Shown piece after piece: positions 10,289 through 25,200 of a DNA stretch of 64,000 nt (position 1 is its first letter; every line of letters starts with the position of its first letter). Made by a program: the position numbers and the translations under genes. The notes under the pieces were generated by a model. It did not search any database, was not told where the DNA came from, and was given only the letters and a program-made list of their open reading frames with translations. The stretch covers positions 1-64,000 of the forward strand of contig VTPC01004488.1 in NCBI GenBank assembly GCA_011009095.1. The letters are read 5' to 3'. Origin of the DNA: Ignelater luminosus (taxonomy: Eukaryota; Arthropoda; Insecta; Coleoptera; Elateridae).

Positions 10289-13200
10289 CTATGAATGACA
10301 CGTTTCGTTACGAGAAAGAGGTTCTTGTTAAATACCAAAAACCATGCAATTCCCATTATTGCATATTTTTTGTAAAGTTTTATAACACTAATAACTTCCA
10401 CTTTTTAGTAATCCTACGGGTTACTGTTTATTATTAATTCGACTTACGCAATTGTTCCATGTACGATCACCACAACCACCACCATTAGCGTTAAGGTATA
10501 ATGAACATAAATGATTATTTTTATTATGTAACATTCAACAAAATAAAACAAACATAAATAACAGAAAACAAACACATGGATACCATTCAGAAAGGGTTAA
10601 TGACGGTGGGAGAGCCATGTACAACATTAATGTGATACTAAACTTACCCTACGCTTAGAGGGCTGCTGTGTGACAGGCCGATTTTCACTTGCTCCCCCCA
10701 CTTGCTCTTCCCGCTGCAAACATGATGCTACGTCAGAACATAAAATAAACCAAATCAAAATGAATGAAAATGATCAACAAAAATAATCATCTCATGGTGT
10801 TTTTTATAAAAGCTTTCCATATCTCCAAATAACCAAAAACAACACTTTGGCTGTTTGTTGCGTTTGAATGTCCTGAATTTTACTAGCATATCATGGTCAA
10901 TGGTCAATGTCATATAGTTTACTAGCAATACAAAAGTGTCTTAAGGAATTTGCTTATCCAAATAATGTATATTTTAGTTTTTAACAATGTGGATATTTCT
11001 AGAACATTGTATTCTATTAAGGGTTATGAAGAAGAATAACTAGATCAAAGTTCATTAATATACAGGGTGTTTGGTTCACCGCCGTATATCCGAAAAGGGG
11101 TGGTAGAAGACACCATTTGGAACTTATCTAACCTAATATACCATTATACAAAGTATCACGGTTTTTGAGATATTGTCATTTTTCATAATTCCACCCAATT
11201 GGACGTATTTCCCTATTTAAATGTAAACACCGCACTACTGGAAACTTGAAGGTGATGATAATTTTATAATCTTTCATAACCACTCTATCGATTTTAGTCA
11301 TTTCCATCCACTCCTACAAGTGATTAAACAAATTAGAGCCGGAGAAAGTTAAAAAAATTGTGACTCTAAAATTTAACTTTTACTTCATAAGGCTATAAAA
11401 CAGAAAAATCCAATAGGTAATTCGGTTTAATCATTTTTAAAAACATCCTTGTTCTTTACCCTTTAAAATGACATACTACACTTTTAACCACCTGCAGATT
11501 CTAAGGACTCACAGGCGGACTTGAATGCAAAGGAACTGTTTGGCCACACAAAAGCAAACACTTGATAACACGTTATTGGCTGTAGGTTTGGCTTCATAAC
11601 CATTGGTGGTGTTGATTCTTGCATTTTCGACCGTTTATTTTGTGATTTTTGCATGTTGCAGGTCCATACCAGTTTGCGTTGAACTCCACGTTTTATTACA
11701 AGCGTTTAATTAGACTATTAAAAAGCATTAAATCTACATTGAATTACACTTGTTTAATTGGACTATTAAATAGTGATGGTCCCCAGACATAATAACCCGA
11801 GGGTGTCAAATACGGTGATCGAGCAGGCCATATTATCGGCCCGTTTCGCCCTATCCATCTTTTGGAAAAGTTGGCATTTAAAAAGTTTTTACAGAACAAT
11901 CTGGACGATATTTTGGATGAAGTGCCACTAAATAGGATCCGACAAATGATTTTTCAAAACGATGGATGCTCGCCTACTATCGGATAGCCGTAAGAGACTT
12001 TTTAAATGTCAACTTTCTCAATAGATGGATAGGGCGAAATGGGCCGATAATATGGCCTGCTCGATCACCTTCTGTTATTATGTCTGGGAGCCATCACTAT
12101 TCCATAGTCCAATAAAACAAGTGTAACTCAATGTAGATTCAATGCACTTCAATAGTCCAATTCAACGATTGCAATAAAACGTGGAGTTCAACGCAAACTG
12201 ATACGGACCTGCAACATGCAAAAATCACAAAATTAAAGGTTGAAAATGCAAAAATCAACACCACCAATGGTTATGAAGCCAAACCTACAACCAATAACGT
12301 GTTATCAAGTGTGCTTTTGTGTGGCCCAACGGTTCCTTTGTATTCAAGTCGCCTGTTAGTCCTAAGAATCTGCAGGTGGTTAAAAGTGTGATATGTCATT
12401 TTAAAGGGTAAAGAACAAGGATGTTTTTATAAATGTTTGAACATAATTACCCATTGAATGTTTCTGTTTTATAGCCTTATAAAGTAAAAGTTAAATTTTA
12501 GAGTCATAATCTTTTTTAAATTTCTCCGGGTGTAATTTGTTTAATCACTTGTATGAGTGGATGGAAATAACTAAAATTGATAGAGTGGCTATTAAAGATT
12601 ATAAAATTATGATTACCTTCAAATTAAAAGTTTCCAATAGCGCGGTGTTCACATTTAAATGGGGAAATACGTCCAATTGGATGAAATTATGAAAAATGAC
12701 AACATCTCAAAAACCGTGACACTTTGTATAACAGTATTTTAGGTTAGATAAGTTCCAAATCATGTCTTCTGCCACCCCTTTTTGGATATACGGCGGTGAA
12801 CCAAACATCCTGTATATCACTACATTTAATAATACAATAATTGATTTCAAACTGCCTAGTCTTAATCCTGTTTGTAATTTTTGTATTAAGGATATCCCTT
12901 TGCATTTTCTCAATGGTAACGGTTGCTACAAGAGCAACAAATCTGTGTCCTTTAATATGTTTAAGGTTTTGTTAAAATTCAGATTGACTGGGAGCAAATG
13001 TAGTCCAAAGCGAAAGCACGTCTTTAGCATAACCAGTAATACAAACAGGGTCACGCTGAACGCATTACGAATGACATCAGCATGAATGCGAAGTCGATCG
13101 CGACTTTATTTAGTTTTTTTACGATTAATTTCTTTAGATTCTAATTGGAAGTCTAACAGAAAATTAAATAAAAATCAATAATTTAGAAGACTTTAAAAGG

Positions 13201-16200
13201 TTATTTGATGAATATTAATTCAATTTCTGACGGTATTTTATCAGAAGTTTTAACAAATTCTGATGAATATTGAATAACAATTATTTTTTGACGCTGCCCT
13301 CCCTTAATCAAACCCCCAGTCGCTACTGCTTCAATTATACATGTCGTGAAAACAAATTCTACGAAATTTAACGTGTCGCTCGGTTTCTATTTTTAATATT
13401 ATAAGCATGGGCTGCATACTGCAAATTCTTTTATTAAATAAAAACAAGAATACTCCGTGGCAACACGCAATGCGCCGATTACTAATCAATTATTACACGT
13501 GACGGAAGACTTACGTATGTGAAATAATAATCTGAACAGTTTCTACCCATTTCTTTGAGTTCCTGTTGATTTCGCCCACTTCTACACTAAAAATTTGAAT
13601 AGTTTAGGTGTTTATTGACATTATTGCCACGTTTGTAACTGGAATTTCGTTAATACAAGCAATAATTTTACAATTGCTGATTATAAATAATGTAGGTACT
13701 TAGGATATCTATGTGTAATAATTTTAATAAAGAAAAAAGACGTATACATTTAGAACAAAATGTTTTGAGAAAGATTTATCTATGTTCAGAAATACATAAG
13801 AATTAACACTAACAATCCTAAATAAAAAAAGATATCTCTCTAGCAAATAGTACGTACTAAGTACAAGTGCTTCTCATTATTTTATGCAACACTGTGGAAA
13901 AAACAATAAAAACAAAACATGTCAACATCGAAATATGCAGGTTAAGGAAAACAAAATTAGCAAAAGCGGCGAAATGAACGTTGTTTTCACTTCACTCGAT
14001 ATTTGTGACATCCAAATGCAGCAAAACCTGTGGAAGCAATAACGAGGAAAAACAAAAGAATCGTTTAGATACTGTAATGTAATAAGATAAATAAGAAGCT
14101 TCAAAATAATCTTTTCTCAATTTCTAGCAGCTCACCTGATACTTGTAGTCGCTTAAAGGTTGCACTATTTGTTGTGACAAAAAAAAAATAAATTTTATAT
14201 ACGAGTAAATTAAAAGATTTACAATTATAGAAAATAAAATTTGATGAAATCAAATGTGTATTTTACTGTAACGTTCCGAAATCGTTTGTTTATTAAAGTT
14301 TTATTCTTAGAAACATAAAAAGTTGTTTTCCTCTGTTCTTTTGTTGTCACATTTTCATTAATAGCATCGTTTGAAGATTAGAATTTGCAGTTATGTTGGT
14401 ATTACTGTGTTAAGTCATTGTCATAGTACAGTAGGACTTGAATCAAAATCGACTTTTTTTAGAATTTAACCCCCGGTTAATAAAAAGCGTTTTTAAAGTC
14501 ATCATTAGCTAATGCGATGTTACCTTTAAAATCTAGCGATCTAATTGGAGAAGTCTGAACAGCCTTCTGGATTCTATCACTTATGATTGGTTTATGACGT
14601 TCTTAACGGTGGCAATGCCGCCTACGAGAAGTTCGCGGTGCCACAGCGTTCCGAGGTACAGTTTGAAAACCACTGGTATAACCATAAAATCCCCTAACAG
14701 TTTCATAAATCAAATCAAAGAAACGTCAGTTACTTTGGTAGTAATTATTTAATTAAGAATAGTAATTCAAGAGTGATAGTTACAAGCCTAGGTTTGTATC
14801 AGATGTTTTTGATCTAATGTATGTTACGCTATAGATTCGAACATGTAAGCGCTGAACATAACTTGTGACGTCATACAACGGTCATTAATTCATTATGAAA
14901 TTTATCGTTATCATGAGTGAAAAACTATTTCAATGTTAATACCAATAATATTTTCATGTAAAATAGTAAAACAAGTATGAATCCATACATTGTTTAAAAT
15001 CATCAAAGTTGCTCTTTTTGACAGGTGATATATGGTATCAAACAAGATTCCATTGTTAAAATTTCAATACTTGTTTCTAACTAAAAAAATAAATCAAAGT
15101 TTACTTACTAAAAGTAAGAAAATTACTTTTCTCCTAGTTAGTCCAAAGACAGTTAAAAAAAGTTTGATGAAACTTTAGAATAAAATAATGAAACAACGCC
15201 GAAACATTTATTTTAGACACTTATACACATAGTACACCAATTAGACAAAAAAGAAGAAATGTTGGAATAAGCAGGGTGTCTCGTTCCTTTGGCAATTTTA
15301 AGTCAAAGATTCCTGATAAGCATATGTCCACAACTCAATAGTAAAGGAATTATGACTGATATTAAATTTAACAGAGCAATCAAAACAAAATAATAACGTA
15401 ATGCTTTATTAATACCTATGTTTAGCAAAAAGTTAATTACGGTAATTGTTCAAAATGTCTTCCTGCTGCCTGAATACACATTCTAGCTTTCCTTATAATT
15501 GAAGAATTAATTTTTTACGAATTAATTCAGGTCTAGTTCAAGATTTTTCTGCATAGATTAAACTCTTCATGTTTTTCCAAAGATAATAATCCAAAGACAT
15601 TAGGTCTGGCGACCTTAGTGGCCATGGAACTGGACCTCATTTGTTAAAATTTAATAACAGCCATAGCTTCTGTATTATTGAGTTTTGGGGATGTGTAGAA
15701 GGTACTTCTGACCTGAAATTACCTAAGGAACGCACTCTCTTAAGGTATGTCTATCGAGTCGCGGGACACCCTATATAATTTAAGAAATAAAATATTCAAT
15801 GTGGACATTTTTTATGAAACATTCTGTATAGTTGGAAGTAATTTTCAAACATTTGAATAATTGACCAGTACAACTTTCTTCAATACAATTTTTTATGTAA
15901 ATCATTATAAAGCCTCTGACCAAAATCAAAATCGTGAAATATTCTGTATGCCTATCTCAAAATAGATTGGATTAATGTCTATTATATTTGTAGGTGTTTT
16001 ATTAATTTTTTAATAGTACAATTATAATTTCCTCAATGTTAAAAAAAATGACCAATAAATCAAAGAATACTGCTAGAATTAAAGTTTGTTTTTATTTTTA
16101 AATTTGAATATACAAATCAAGAAAGTGCCTTGGTTAACAAAAATACGTATAACATTAATATTAATGAATTGTCAACTAGTTCTTATTGTAACACTAAAAA

Positions 16201-19200
16201 AGTAAAAACCTTCCGCACCTTTATTTAAATGAACAGGCAATCTATGATTTGTTCAGTAAACTCATTAACTTTTACTTATTTTATGATATAGATAGATAGA
16301 ATGAATTGTACATGATTAAAATTAAATAGCGCGACGTCATCTAATCGTTTCGAGATAAAGATTATTCATTTAAACTTCTCAGAAACTTATTTATGTTTGT
16401 CAAAGTCACGCAGTATGTATTTCATAATCTCTAACATAGGCATAATATTACAAACAGGTAACAATAATACATACAGTGTGTCCACATTTCTATGCTCACT
16501 ATTGGGATCTCCGAAATTGTAAGAGATACGAAGTCGGTCAAATTAAAAAAGATTTGACTATGTTGGAGATCAGTTTACTTATGCTTTTGCTTTTTCAAAA
16601 AAGTACACGGCTTACTAGCTATTTGCTAAAAACGAAATTATGTTATTTTTTTTAAAGTGAAATATTTCAGGAACGAGCAAAAATAGAAAAGAACAGCAAA
16701 GAAGGTGTTTTAGAGAATTTACTCCGAAACACAAAAATATTATTTTCGGAATTGTCTTTTGTTTACTTCGGCGATGAAACGTAAATCCAAATTTTTTTCT
16801 AATGGAACGTCTAATTGATTTCCATATTACTGAACTGCACGCCTTAAATGCTTTTCAGTGATACATGGTTTGACATAGTTATTCTTTTGTTTTACCGAGT
16901 TATGAAGTGAAAATCGTTTTTCATCATAGTGTGCCATGACATCTAACACGCAAAGTCGTGGAGTTTTATCAAAGAAATTCATTTGTTATACAAAAATTGC
17001 TAAAACAAAATAAATACGCTTTTATGGGGCATTAGCTGCTTATTTGATGCTATCTGTGAATGCTCAGTAAAGTATCTTAAAAGCGTCTTTTGTTTTGTTT
17101 TAGCAATTGTTACGTAACAAACGTAATTTATCTGACAAAAATCAATGATTTTCATATGTTTAAAGCCATGGCACAGTAAGTGGGAAATGCTTCTTATTTT
17201 AAAAAAATAAGGTAATTTCGTGTTTAGCAAATATCTAGTAAGCCGTGAACTTTTTTGAAAAAACAAAAGCATAAGTAAACTGATCTCCAAAATAGCCAAA
17301 TCTTTTCTAATTTAACCGACTTCGTATCTCTTACAATTTCCGAGATCCCAATAGTGAGCATCGAAATGTGGACACACTGTATAGATAATAAATGATCAAC
17401 ATAATAATTACTCAACACATTTTTAGATGTTGACTGCCAAATAAAATCTTATTGAACCTGTATTTTAGAAATGTCATCAATCATCGTAAAACAATACATA
17501 AACCATATAATTACTTTTCTGTGAAAAATAAAATTCAATAATGATGTTTTAAGCATTCCTTAGTAAATCAGATTTATAATCAGAAAATATCACATAGTAG
17601 CAATTGTAATTAAGGAACCCATGCATTAACGCCCATGTTTCACAATCTTTTTTGATGGTGACACCTAATATTCATCTTTTTATATAGCAAACCTGTTCAT
17701 TAAGTAAATATGTTGTGGTCCATGAAAAGCTACCTTAAGTTGGAAAAATCAATTTTCATGTTCTGAGTGCGTGTTATTCTACGGACGTAGAGAATAGAAA
17801 AAAATAGAACAGCTCAATTTGTTAAAAATTCGGCGAGATACGGAATTTTAAAAACTTAGTTTGTAAAATTATAGTTTAGAGAAAAACAACTTCAAAGTTT
17901 TGCATGCCATTTAATTATAACATGACACTGTGTGGAATAACCACACGTAGAATAGCAGAGCTGGTTTATAGCTTAAAGTATTGCCACAAGTTACCAGATA
18001 CATCTAGGATTGAAACCTAAAGAGCGATAATTCGACCACGATCGCGTTTTTTGCTCTACAGAGAAATTTACTTTTCTGACTTATGGTACTTTTTTATAAA
18101 TCACATCACAAATATAAAAAACAAAAATGCTGCTAAAAGAAATAAAAAATAAATTTTTCAAACAGATCTAAATTCGTTCTTGTGTGGTAACTAGGTATTT
18201 TACAGTGTTTAGCTGAGCCATTACACCCTGATGATTAGATTTCAATAGGGGTTATATCAAATTTTAATGAGCTTGATCTTTATTGCTTTCCTGTTATATC
18301 CTTGAGATCAATTTCATTTCTTATCATTTTACCTACGATTTTTTCACTTTTGGACGAGTCCAGCAAATGAAAGCAATTTCTGCTGTTGATAAGTGACTGA
18401 AGGGTAATGAGAATGAACTTCATAGATTGACCATTTTGGATCAGGATGATGGTTTGTGTAGTTTCTACTACTAGTATACCTTATACAAATATCGCCAAGT
18501 AGAATACTAATGCAAAAATGATAACAGTTGCCTGCATCATTGTCATCACAAGCCAAAGGGCATCCAGTTTAAATTTAATGGTCCACCAATATGTACAAGA
18601 TTGTGCTGATAAAGCTTGAAAGATTTTTACTCTTTTACAGATCCTCTCCGCGTAAGAAATCTCAGGACGTCGACCGTCAGGGATCGAACCCGCAACTTCC
18701 AGGTTGATAGTGGGATGCCATTGAGGCTCCCCAACATTTATATTTCAATACATTTTTTAAATTTTTGTGGTAATCTGACGTTTATAGAATTAAATTAGCA
18801 GTCTTATAGTTAATTGGGATGCTAGGACATTATCTCTGCAGTGATTCAATTTCGTCATTGCGCAAACAAAATGCACCGTTTGCGCTTTTTGTTCAAAACG
18901 AGTTGTATGTGCTGCAATGTGTTTCTTTTATGGATTAACGCATTGCAGCACACTGACATAACTTGTTTTGAATTAAAAACAAAACACAACGCATTTTACG
19001 TGTGCAACGATGATTTCTAAAACAGAACATGTTTATGCATTATTATTCAAATATACAAGTTCAGGACCAAGATGCTTTTAGAAAGACCCCAACAAAGTTA
19101 CACGTAGATTTTTCAATATGAGGAAACATTTCTTCTTTATGGCAGTTTGCATAAATCTGCTTTGTTTAGAAGCTCTAAATATCTAAAGCTAAGCAGAAAA

Positions 19201-22200
19201 TGGGTACCTAACACTTTGACCCATACATGGCTTGTAAAACTATCGAAGCATCCTATTTACAGAAGTTATACAAGAGCAGCCTCTCCTTACTTGAGAATTA
19301 CTTTTCATTATATTACAAAATGACCCAGAATCAAACAGCAACCATATCAAGATTTATTTTAATAGAATATATTTTTTGATATTTTTTAATGCAACGCTGA
19401 TTACAATGATTTCATTATAAAGTGCTAAAGTTGCTCTTTCCAATCTTTTTTTTTATATACAGCGTGTCCACATTTCGATGCTCACTATTGGGATCTCGGA
19501 AATTGTAAGAGATACGAAGTCGGTTAAATTAGAAAAGATTTGGCTATTTTGGAGATCAGTTTACTTATGCTTGTGTTTTCAAAAAAGTTCACGACTTATT
19601 AGATATTTGCTGAAAACGAAATTATCTTAGTGTGCCATGGCTTTAAACATACGAAAATCATCGATTTCTGTCAGATAAATTACATTTGTTACGCAACAAT
19701 TGCTAAACCAAACGCAAAAGACGACGACTTTGTGTGTTAGATGTCATGGCACACTCTGATGAAAAATGATTTTCACTTCATAACTCAGTAAAACAAAAGA
19801 ATAGCTATGTCAAACCATGTAACACTGAAAAGCGTGCTGTTCAGTAATATGGAAATCAAGTAGGCGTTCCATTAGAAAAAATTTGGATTTACGTTTCACC
19901 GCCGAAGTAAAACAAAAGACAATTGCCAAGATAATTTTGTTGTTTCAGAGTACATTCTCTAAAACAACACCCTCTTTGCTGTTCTTTTCTATCTTTGCTC
20001 ATTCCTGAGATATTTCACTTTAAAAAAAGATAATAATTTCGTTTACAGCAAATATCTAGTAAGCCGTGAACTTTTTTGAAAAACCAAAAGCATAAGTAAA
20101 CTGATCTCCAAAATGTCCAAATCTTTTCTAACTTAATCAACTTTGTATCTCTCCCAATAGTGAGCATCGAAATGTGGACACACTGTATACAACACTAGAT
20201 TTTTAGTCTGTCTGATACTTATTTGAAAGAAAATTGTACAGAAAAGAAAAAATGCTTGCCGTATGCAGAATCTTTAAAAGAATCAGAATTTGTAAGAAAA
20301 AATTGGGGTAAAGAAAAATGGAAATCATCCAAATAGATGCCCCATTGAGAAATAAGGTAAACTTTCGTTGGATTTTGGCCTTAAATCCACAGAGAATTTT
20401 TGCAGTGTATACTTATTTCACTATCAACATTCAGTGAATAAATAATAAATTGAGTAAACTACCAGTATGTAAAAAATGTCTAGTTTTCACTTAAAAAACG
20501 AGAGTTGCCTCCTAAAAGGTAGTAGATCAAAAAACTCATAAAATGATCTTATAGCCGACGTGTTACCCAAAGCAACCACTTAAAATGGTTAACTAGCTAA
20601 CTAAAAACAATTAGATTTTATTGAAATTCACAGAAGATGTAGACTAATATGAATTATGCTTCTAGGCAATTTTTAAATTTTTTGACCACCTAGTTACCAA
20701 GTAATTTCAGGTCAAAGTTTGCAGTTTTATGCATAGACTCTTGGAACAATTATACCCAAAACTACATTCAAATGAGATGATATAACAGAAAACTTTTAAC
20801 AAAAATCAATTCTATAACACACAAGTATTTCAGAAATTATATGACAAAAATTCAGAAGGTTTGGCCAAGCCGCCGTTTGTGAGAAATGATACTAAAAGTT
20901 CAATTGTATTAATTTTTTTTCAAGTGAAAATGTGAGTACACTAAAAAATGTGTTGTTTTTACTTGAGGTATTGTGTCATACTGTCAAAACAAAATAAGTC
21001 AAAGTTAGCTATAATAGATTAACATTAAATGACATTATCACTGGTAAGAAATGAAGATAAAAACAAAAAGATGGTTTGTTCTATTGAGACATCTCAATGT
21101 TGATGTAATCCGCTATAAGAAGTATTATCAGAGCTGCTGATAATAATAATTACACCTTTAGTATATGCTTAGCAACTTTTATAAGTTAGTAATACTTGCA
21201 AATTGCTATGTAAAAATATAGCCCCCCCCCCTTCAATAAACCTAGCCAACCTCATGAAAACCAAAGTTACCTTCTTATTTCAAAATCAAGTGGATGCACT
21301 TTATCAAATTTGTCAGAAGGTTGGGATAATTCACTTGTACACTGATTTGTCAGCAAATTATTATATGCACATATGGTGTCTCTGTCATTCACAGATAATA
21401 ATCTGTACTCCTCTTCTGCACAGGAAACTTGCAATCTTATGTTTGATGAGCCGTATGTGTTTTGTGTTTCCACAGACACCCTGTATAATGCAGGGTATGA
21501 CGAAATTTAAAAAAAAAAAAAAGAAATATCAATTATCTCGAAAACTATTCAAGATATCGAAATACTGATTATGTATCTGTAATCAGGAGAAGATTCTAAG
21601 TTGATTTCATTATATAACATGTCCTGTAAAGTTACGGGAGCATGGCAACAGACTAACAAAATGTACGAAGAATTCAGAAACAAAATTTTTAAATTTCATC
21701 AAAAATTTATTCTACATCTACATGTGCTAACATGGGCCACTTTTTCTAGGATAATTGCGATTAACTTGAAACTTATAAAATTATTTTTGATTAATACATG
21801 ATTTTTGTAATATATAATTCGTAATATAATAGTTCATGAATCAAAGCAAGGACAATGTCCTAAAATAATTGAGATTATTTGATACATTTATCTCTATTAC
21901 TGATAACTATTTGATAAAAAGAATTTTTTTTTATAATAAATAAAATTATATTTTATGCACTACAATATTGAATTTCTTTCCGGATTCTCCCCTCTAGGTG
22001 AAAAATTAATCAAATTATGTATATTCCGAAAAATTTGTAAGACTTTTAAAATATTTGCAGTTAAGACAGACTTCCTGACAATTTAACCAAAATGTAAATA
22101 AATAAGATAGAAAGGAAATTGACGTTTTATATACAGTAGTGGACAAAAAAAACGCACATACCCCATATTCTGAATTATTGGGTTTCTTGTTTTATATTAA

Positions 22201-25200
22201 AGCATTTGGTATTAAAATTTAATTACCTATAACATAGTAACCTCTGACCTGTTTTGTTTTATTACAATCAAGTCTATATATATCCAAGAAAACAATATCA
22301 TTGTTGCTGTAGTTGTAGTTGTTATTAAATCGTTGTGGAAATGGCTCCTTTAACTCCGCGAAAAAAAAGTGTTGCATTAGCATTACGGGATGAAGGGTGT
22401 TCTATGACGTATATTAGTGCTAAATTAGGTTGTCATCATTCTACTATTCATGTTTAATAAGAAAAAAAAATGATACTGGGACCGTGGATAGGAAAAAAGG
22501 AAGTGGAAGAAAGAAGATTTCTACTGACAAACAAGATCGTGTTTTAAAAAGACTGGCTATTAAAAATAGAAAAGAAACCTCCACTGAATTAAGGAAAAAA
22601 TGGATAGAACATGCTGGTCCGTTAGTTAGTACAAGAACAATTCGTCGTAGATTGTGTTCAAATAATCCAAAAGCCTATCGTCCAAGGAAGAAGCCCTTGT
22701 TGACTAAAAAGATGCGTGCAGCTCGATTAAAATAGGCAAAAGAACATGTCAAATAGACAGAAAGTCAATGTAATATGGTGGTATTTTCAGACGAATCAAA
22801 ATTTAATCCACACGGGTCAGCTGGTATTCAATATGTGCATCGTCGTCCAGGTGAAGAATTCCTACCAGAGTGTTTGAAACAAACAATTAAATTTGATTCA
22901 TATCAAATGGTGTGGGGGTGTATATCTAGTAAGGGAGTGGGTGATATTTATTTTTAAGTGGCACAATGAATGCTGAAATATAGATAAATGTTTTAAAGGA
23001 ACATTTAATACCAACAATAAAACGACATTTTGGAAGGTTAAAAAGTGGAATCTTTCAAGATGATTCAGCGCCGTGTCACAGAGTCAAGAAAGTATTTTTT
23101 GCTATAATAATAAAGTTAAAGCATTAATTAATAATTTATTATTATTGATTTACGTCTAGGTGCAAGATTTTCTTAAAAAACAAAAAGTTTCTTGCCTAAC
23201 TTGGCCCGGTAATAGTCCAGATCTCAACCCGATTGAGAATTGTTGGTATGAAATGGGGCGAGCTATTACTGAAAATCATCCGAAAACTAAAGAAGACCTT
23301 AGAAGCACAATAAGACACGTGTGGGAAACTGAAATAAGCCCTGTGTATATACAAAAATTGATATCTAGTATGCGCGATAGATGTAGGGTAGTTATTAAAG
23401 CTAAGGGTGGGAATACAAAATATTAACAACATATTTTTATCATTAATATGGAGGTAAATGTTTGCTTAATAATCTTTTGTTATCAGTTTTTTTGTTTTTA
23501 TACCATATTCTGAATAATAAAATTTCAAAATTTGTGGTGTAGTATTTGGTTATACACATAAACTAAGTTGGCTATGAAATATTTATTTAGTAAGATCAAA
23601 TTGTCAAGTACTTCATTGCAATCACATAGTATTGATAGCATTTACTACTTAATGATAGAAATATTTAAAATTTTAAAATCATCTATTAAAAAAGAAAAGT
23701 TTTCCTGTATGTGCGTTTTTTTTGTCCACTACTGTATAATAAAGGACCTAAAAATAGCAAAGAGGTTATAAAAATATATAAGGTAATAAAAGTAATAGCA
23801 AACCCAAGTTTCTTCTTTCTTTTAAGGGGCTACCTAAATATTATTTCTATAGATATGTCCGACCCTATAACTTGATGAAACATAGAAAACCTTCAAATCA
23901 AACATTTAAGACAAGTAGACAATTTGCAATTTACCACCCTAAAATTATTTCTACACAGTTATACACTATCATGGATGATACATATTCACTATTCAGATGC
24001 ATATTATTATGTTAAATAAAATCACAGCTGAATTAAACAATCAAATTTAAGATCTACATTATTTGCTAGTAAATCTATGACATTTCTTTCCAAGTTTTGT
24101 ACAATATTAATGTGTACTTCAACCATATTTTTTTTATTTATAATAATTATACAACATTTTTTTTGTAATTATTGAGTTTAATATGAATTTAAGTTTCAAA
24201 TTAAACCACAAAAGTGATGTATTACAATATTGTAAAATACATTCCATTTTTAAATTGTTAGACCATTCACATTTTATTACTTGGGGAAAAAAAAGAATAA
24301 AAAACAAGTAAAGAAGATTTTGAAGTTTATGTCAATGTATTTTTTGAAAAAAGCTGTATAAAATACTTACCTGAAACAATATGCTGTGTAAATATTTGCC
24401 CCACCTCGTCTAATACTTACAAACTACTTCTCCCAATATGTGAAAGAAGAAAAAGAATTCAAGGTGTGCTTAGCTACATAAACATAAAAAATAAGAAATC
24501 AAGCAAACTACTTACGTTTAAGGTGTGATAGTCTCCTGTTTCTTCTGGTGGACGAGGCTTGCATTTTCCAAAGCAGAAGTTACAACAGCAACATAGGCAA
24601 CAGCAGCAATAACAACCAGTGAGGATTCCACAAACAACAAAGAGGGCCTATAACAATAAAAACTTGTTTACATTGTGTACTGTATATTTAATTGTTTCTG
24701 TAATTCATCACCTCACAAGGGAAACCAAATACCTGAGCACTTTGAATATAGGATGAAAAAATTACTAAATTTAAATTGTCAGGCATATTGAAATTCATTC
24801 ATTCCGAGAACATATTACAAATATTTTATCATCTTTGTTATCAACTGAACCAAAGGTCAGTTAATAAAACAAACTTTACATAATAGGAAAAAAAACTGGA
24901 CATTTTTAATTTCCTTGGTGTGTGTTCTTGTAACTTATCTCAAATTTTAATAAAAGGAAGGTAAACTAATAACGATTCCAAAAAACCTAATAATGATAAA
25001 TTATTAATGATATTGAGAATGAAGCATATCATAATTAAAAATTAAAGAGATAATTGTGTTTTTTAAAATGCCAATATTTCCCTGGATTTGCAATTTTCTA
25101 AACAAAATTTACTATTTTTTTAATATCATAATGCACAGATATGGCTGTTTTTAATCAAATACTCATGATAATTTATAAGAAAATTCTTAATTTGGCAGTG

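Larger units (their letters stand above)
17380..19459. other. Csp intron 3, part
   Basis: No gene seen apart from the Csp transcript. Contains a tRNA-like repeat (18640-18745) and a hairpin repeat (18855-19010), listed separately. Confidence 0.5.

Noticed and set aside
12762-13085. 107-codon plus-strand frame
   Set aside because: It begins inside the right arm of the foldback transposon and runs into intron sequence; it is not a gene.
17000-17418. Minus-strand frames of 99 and 64 codons
   Set aside because: They read through a non-coding foldback arm; similar broken frames occur in the other copies without conserved protein sequence.
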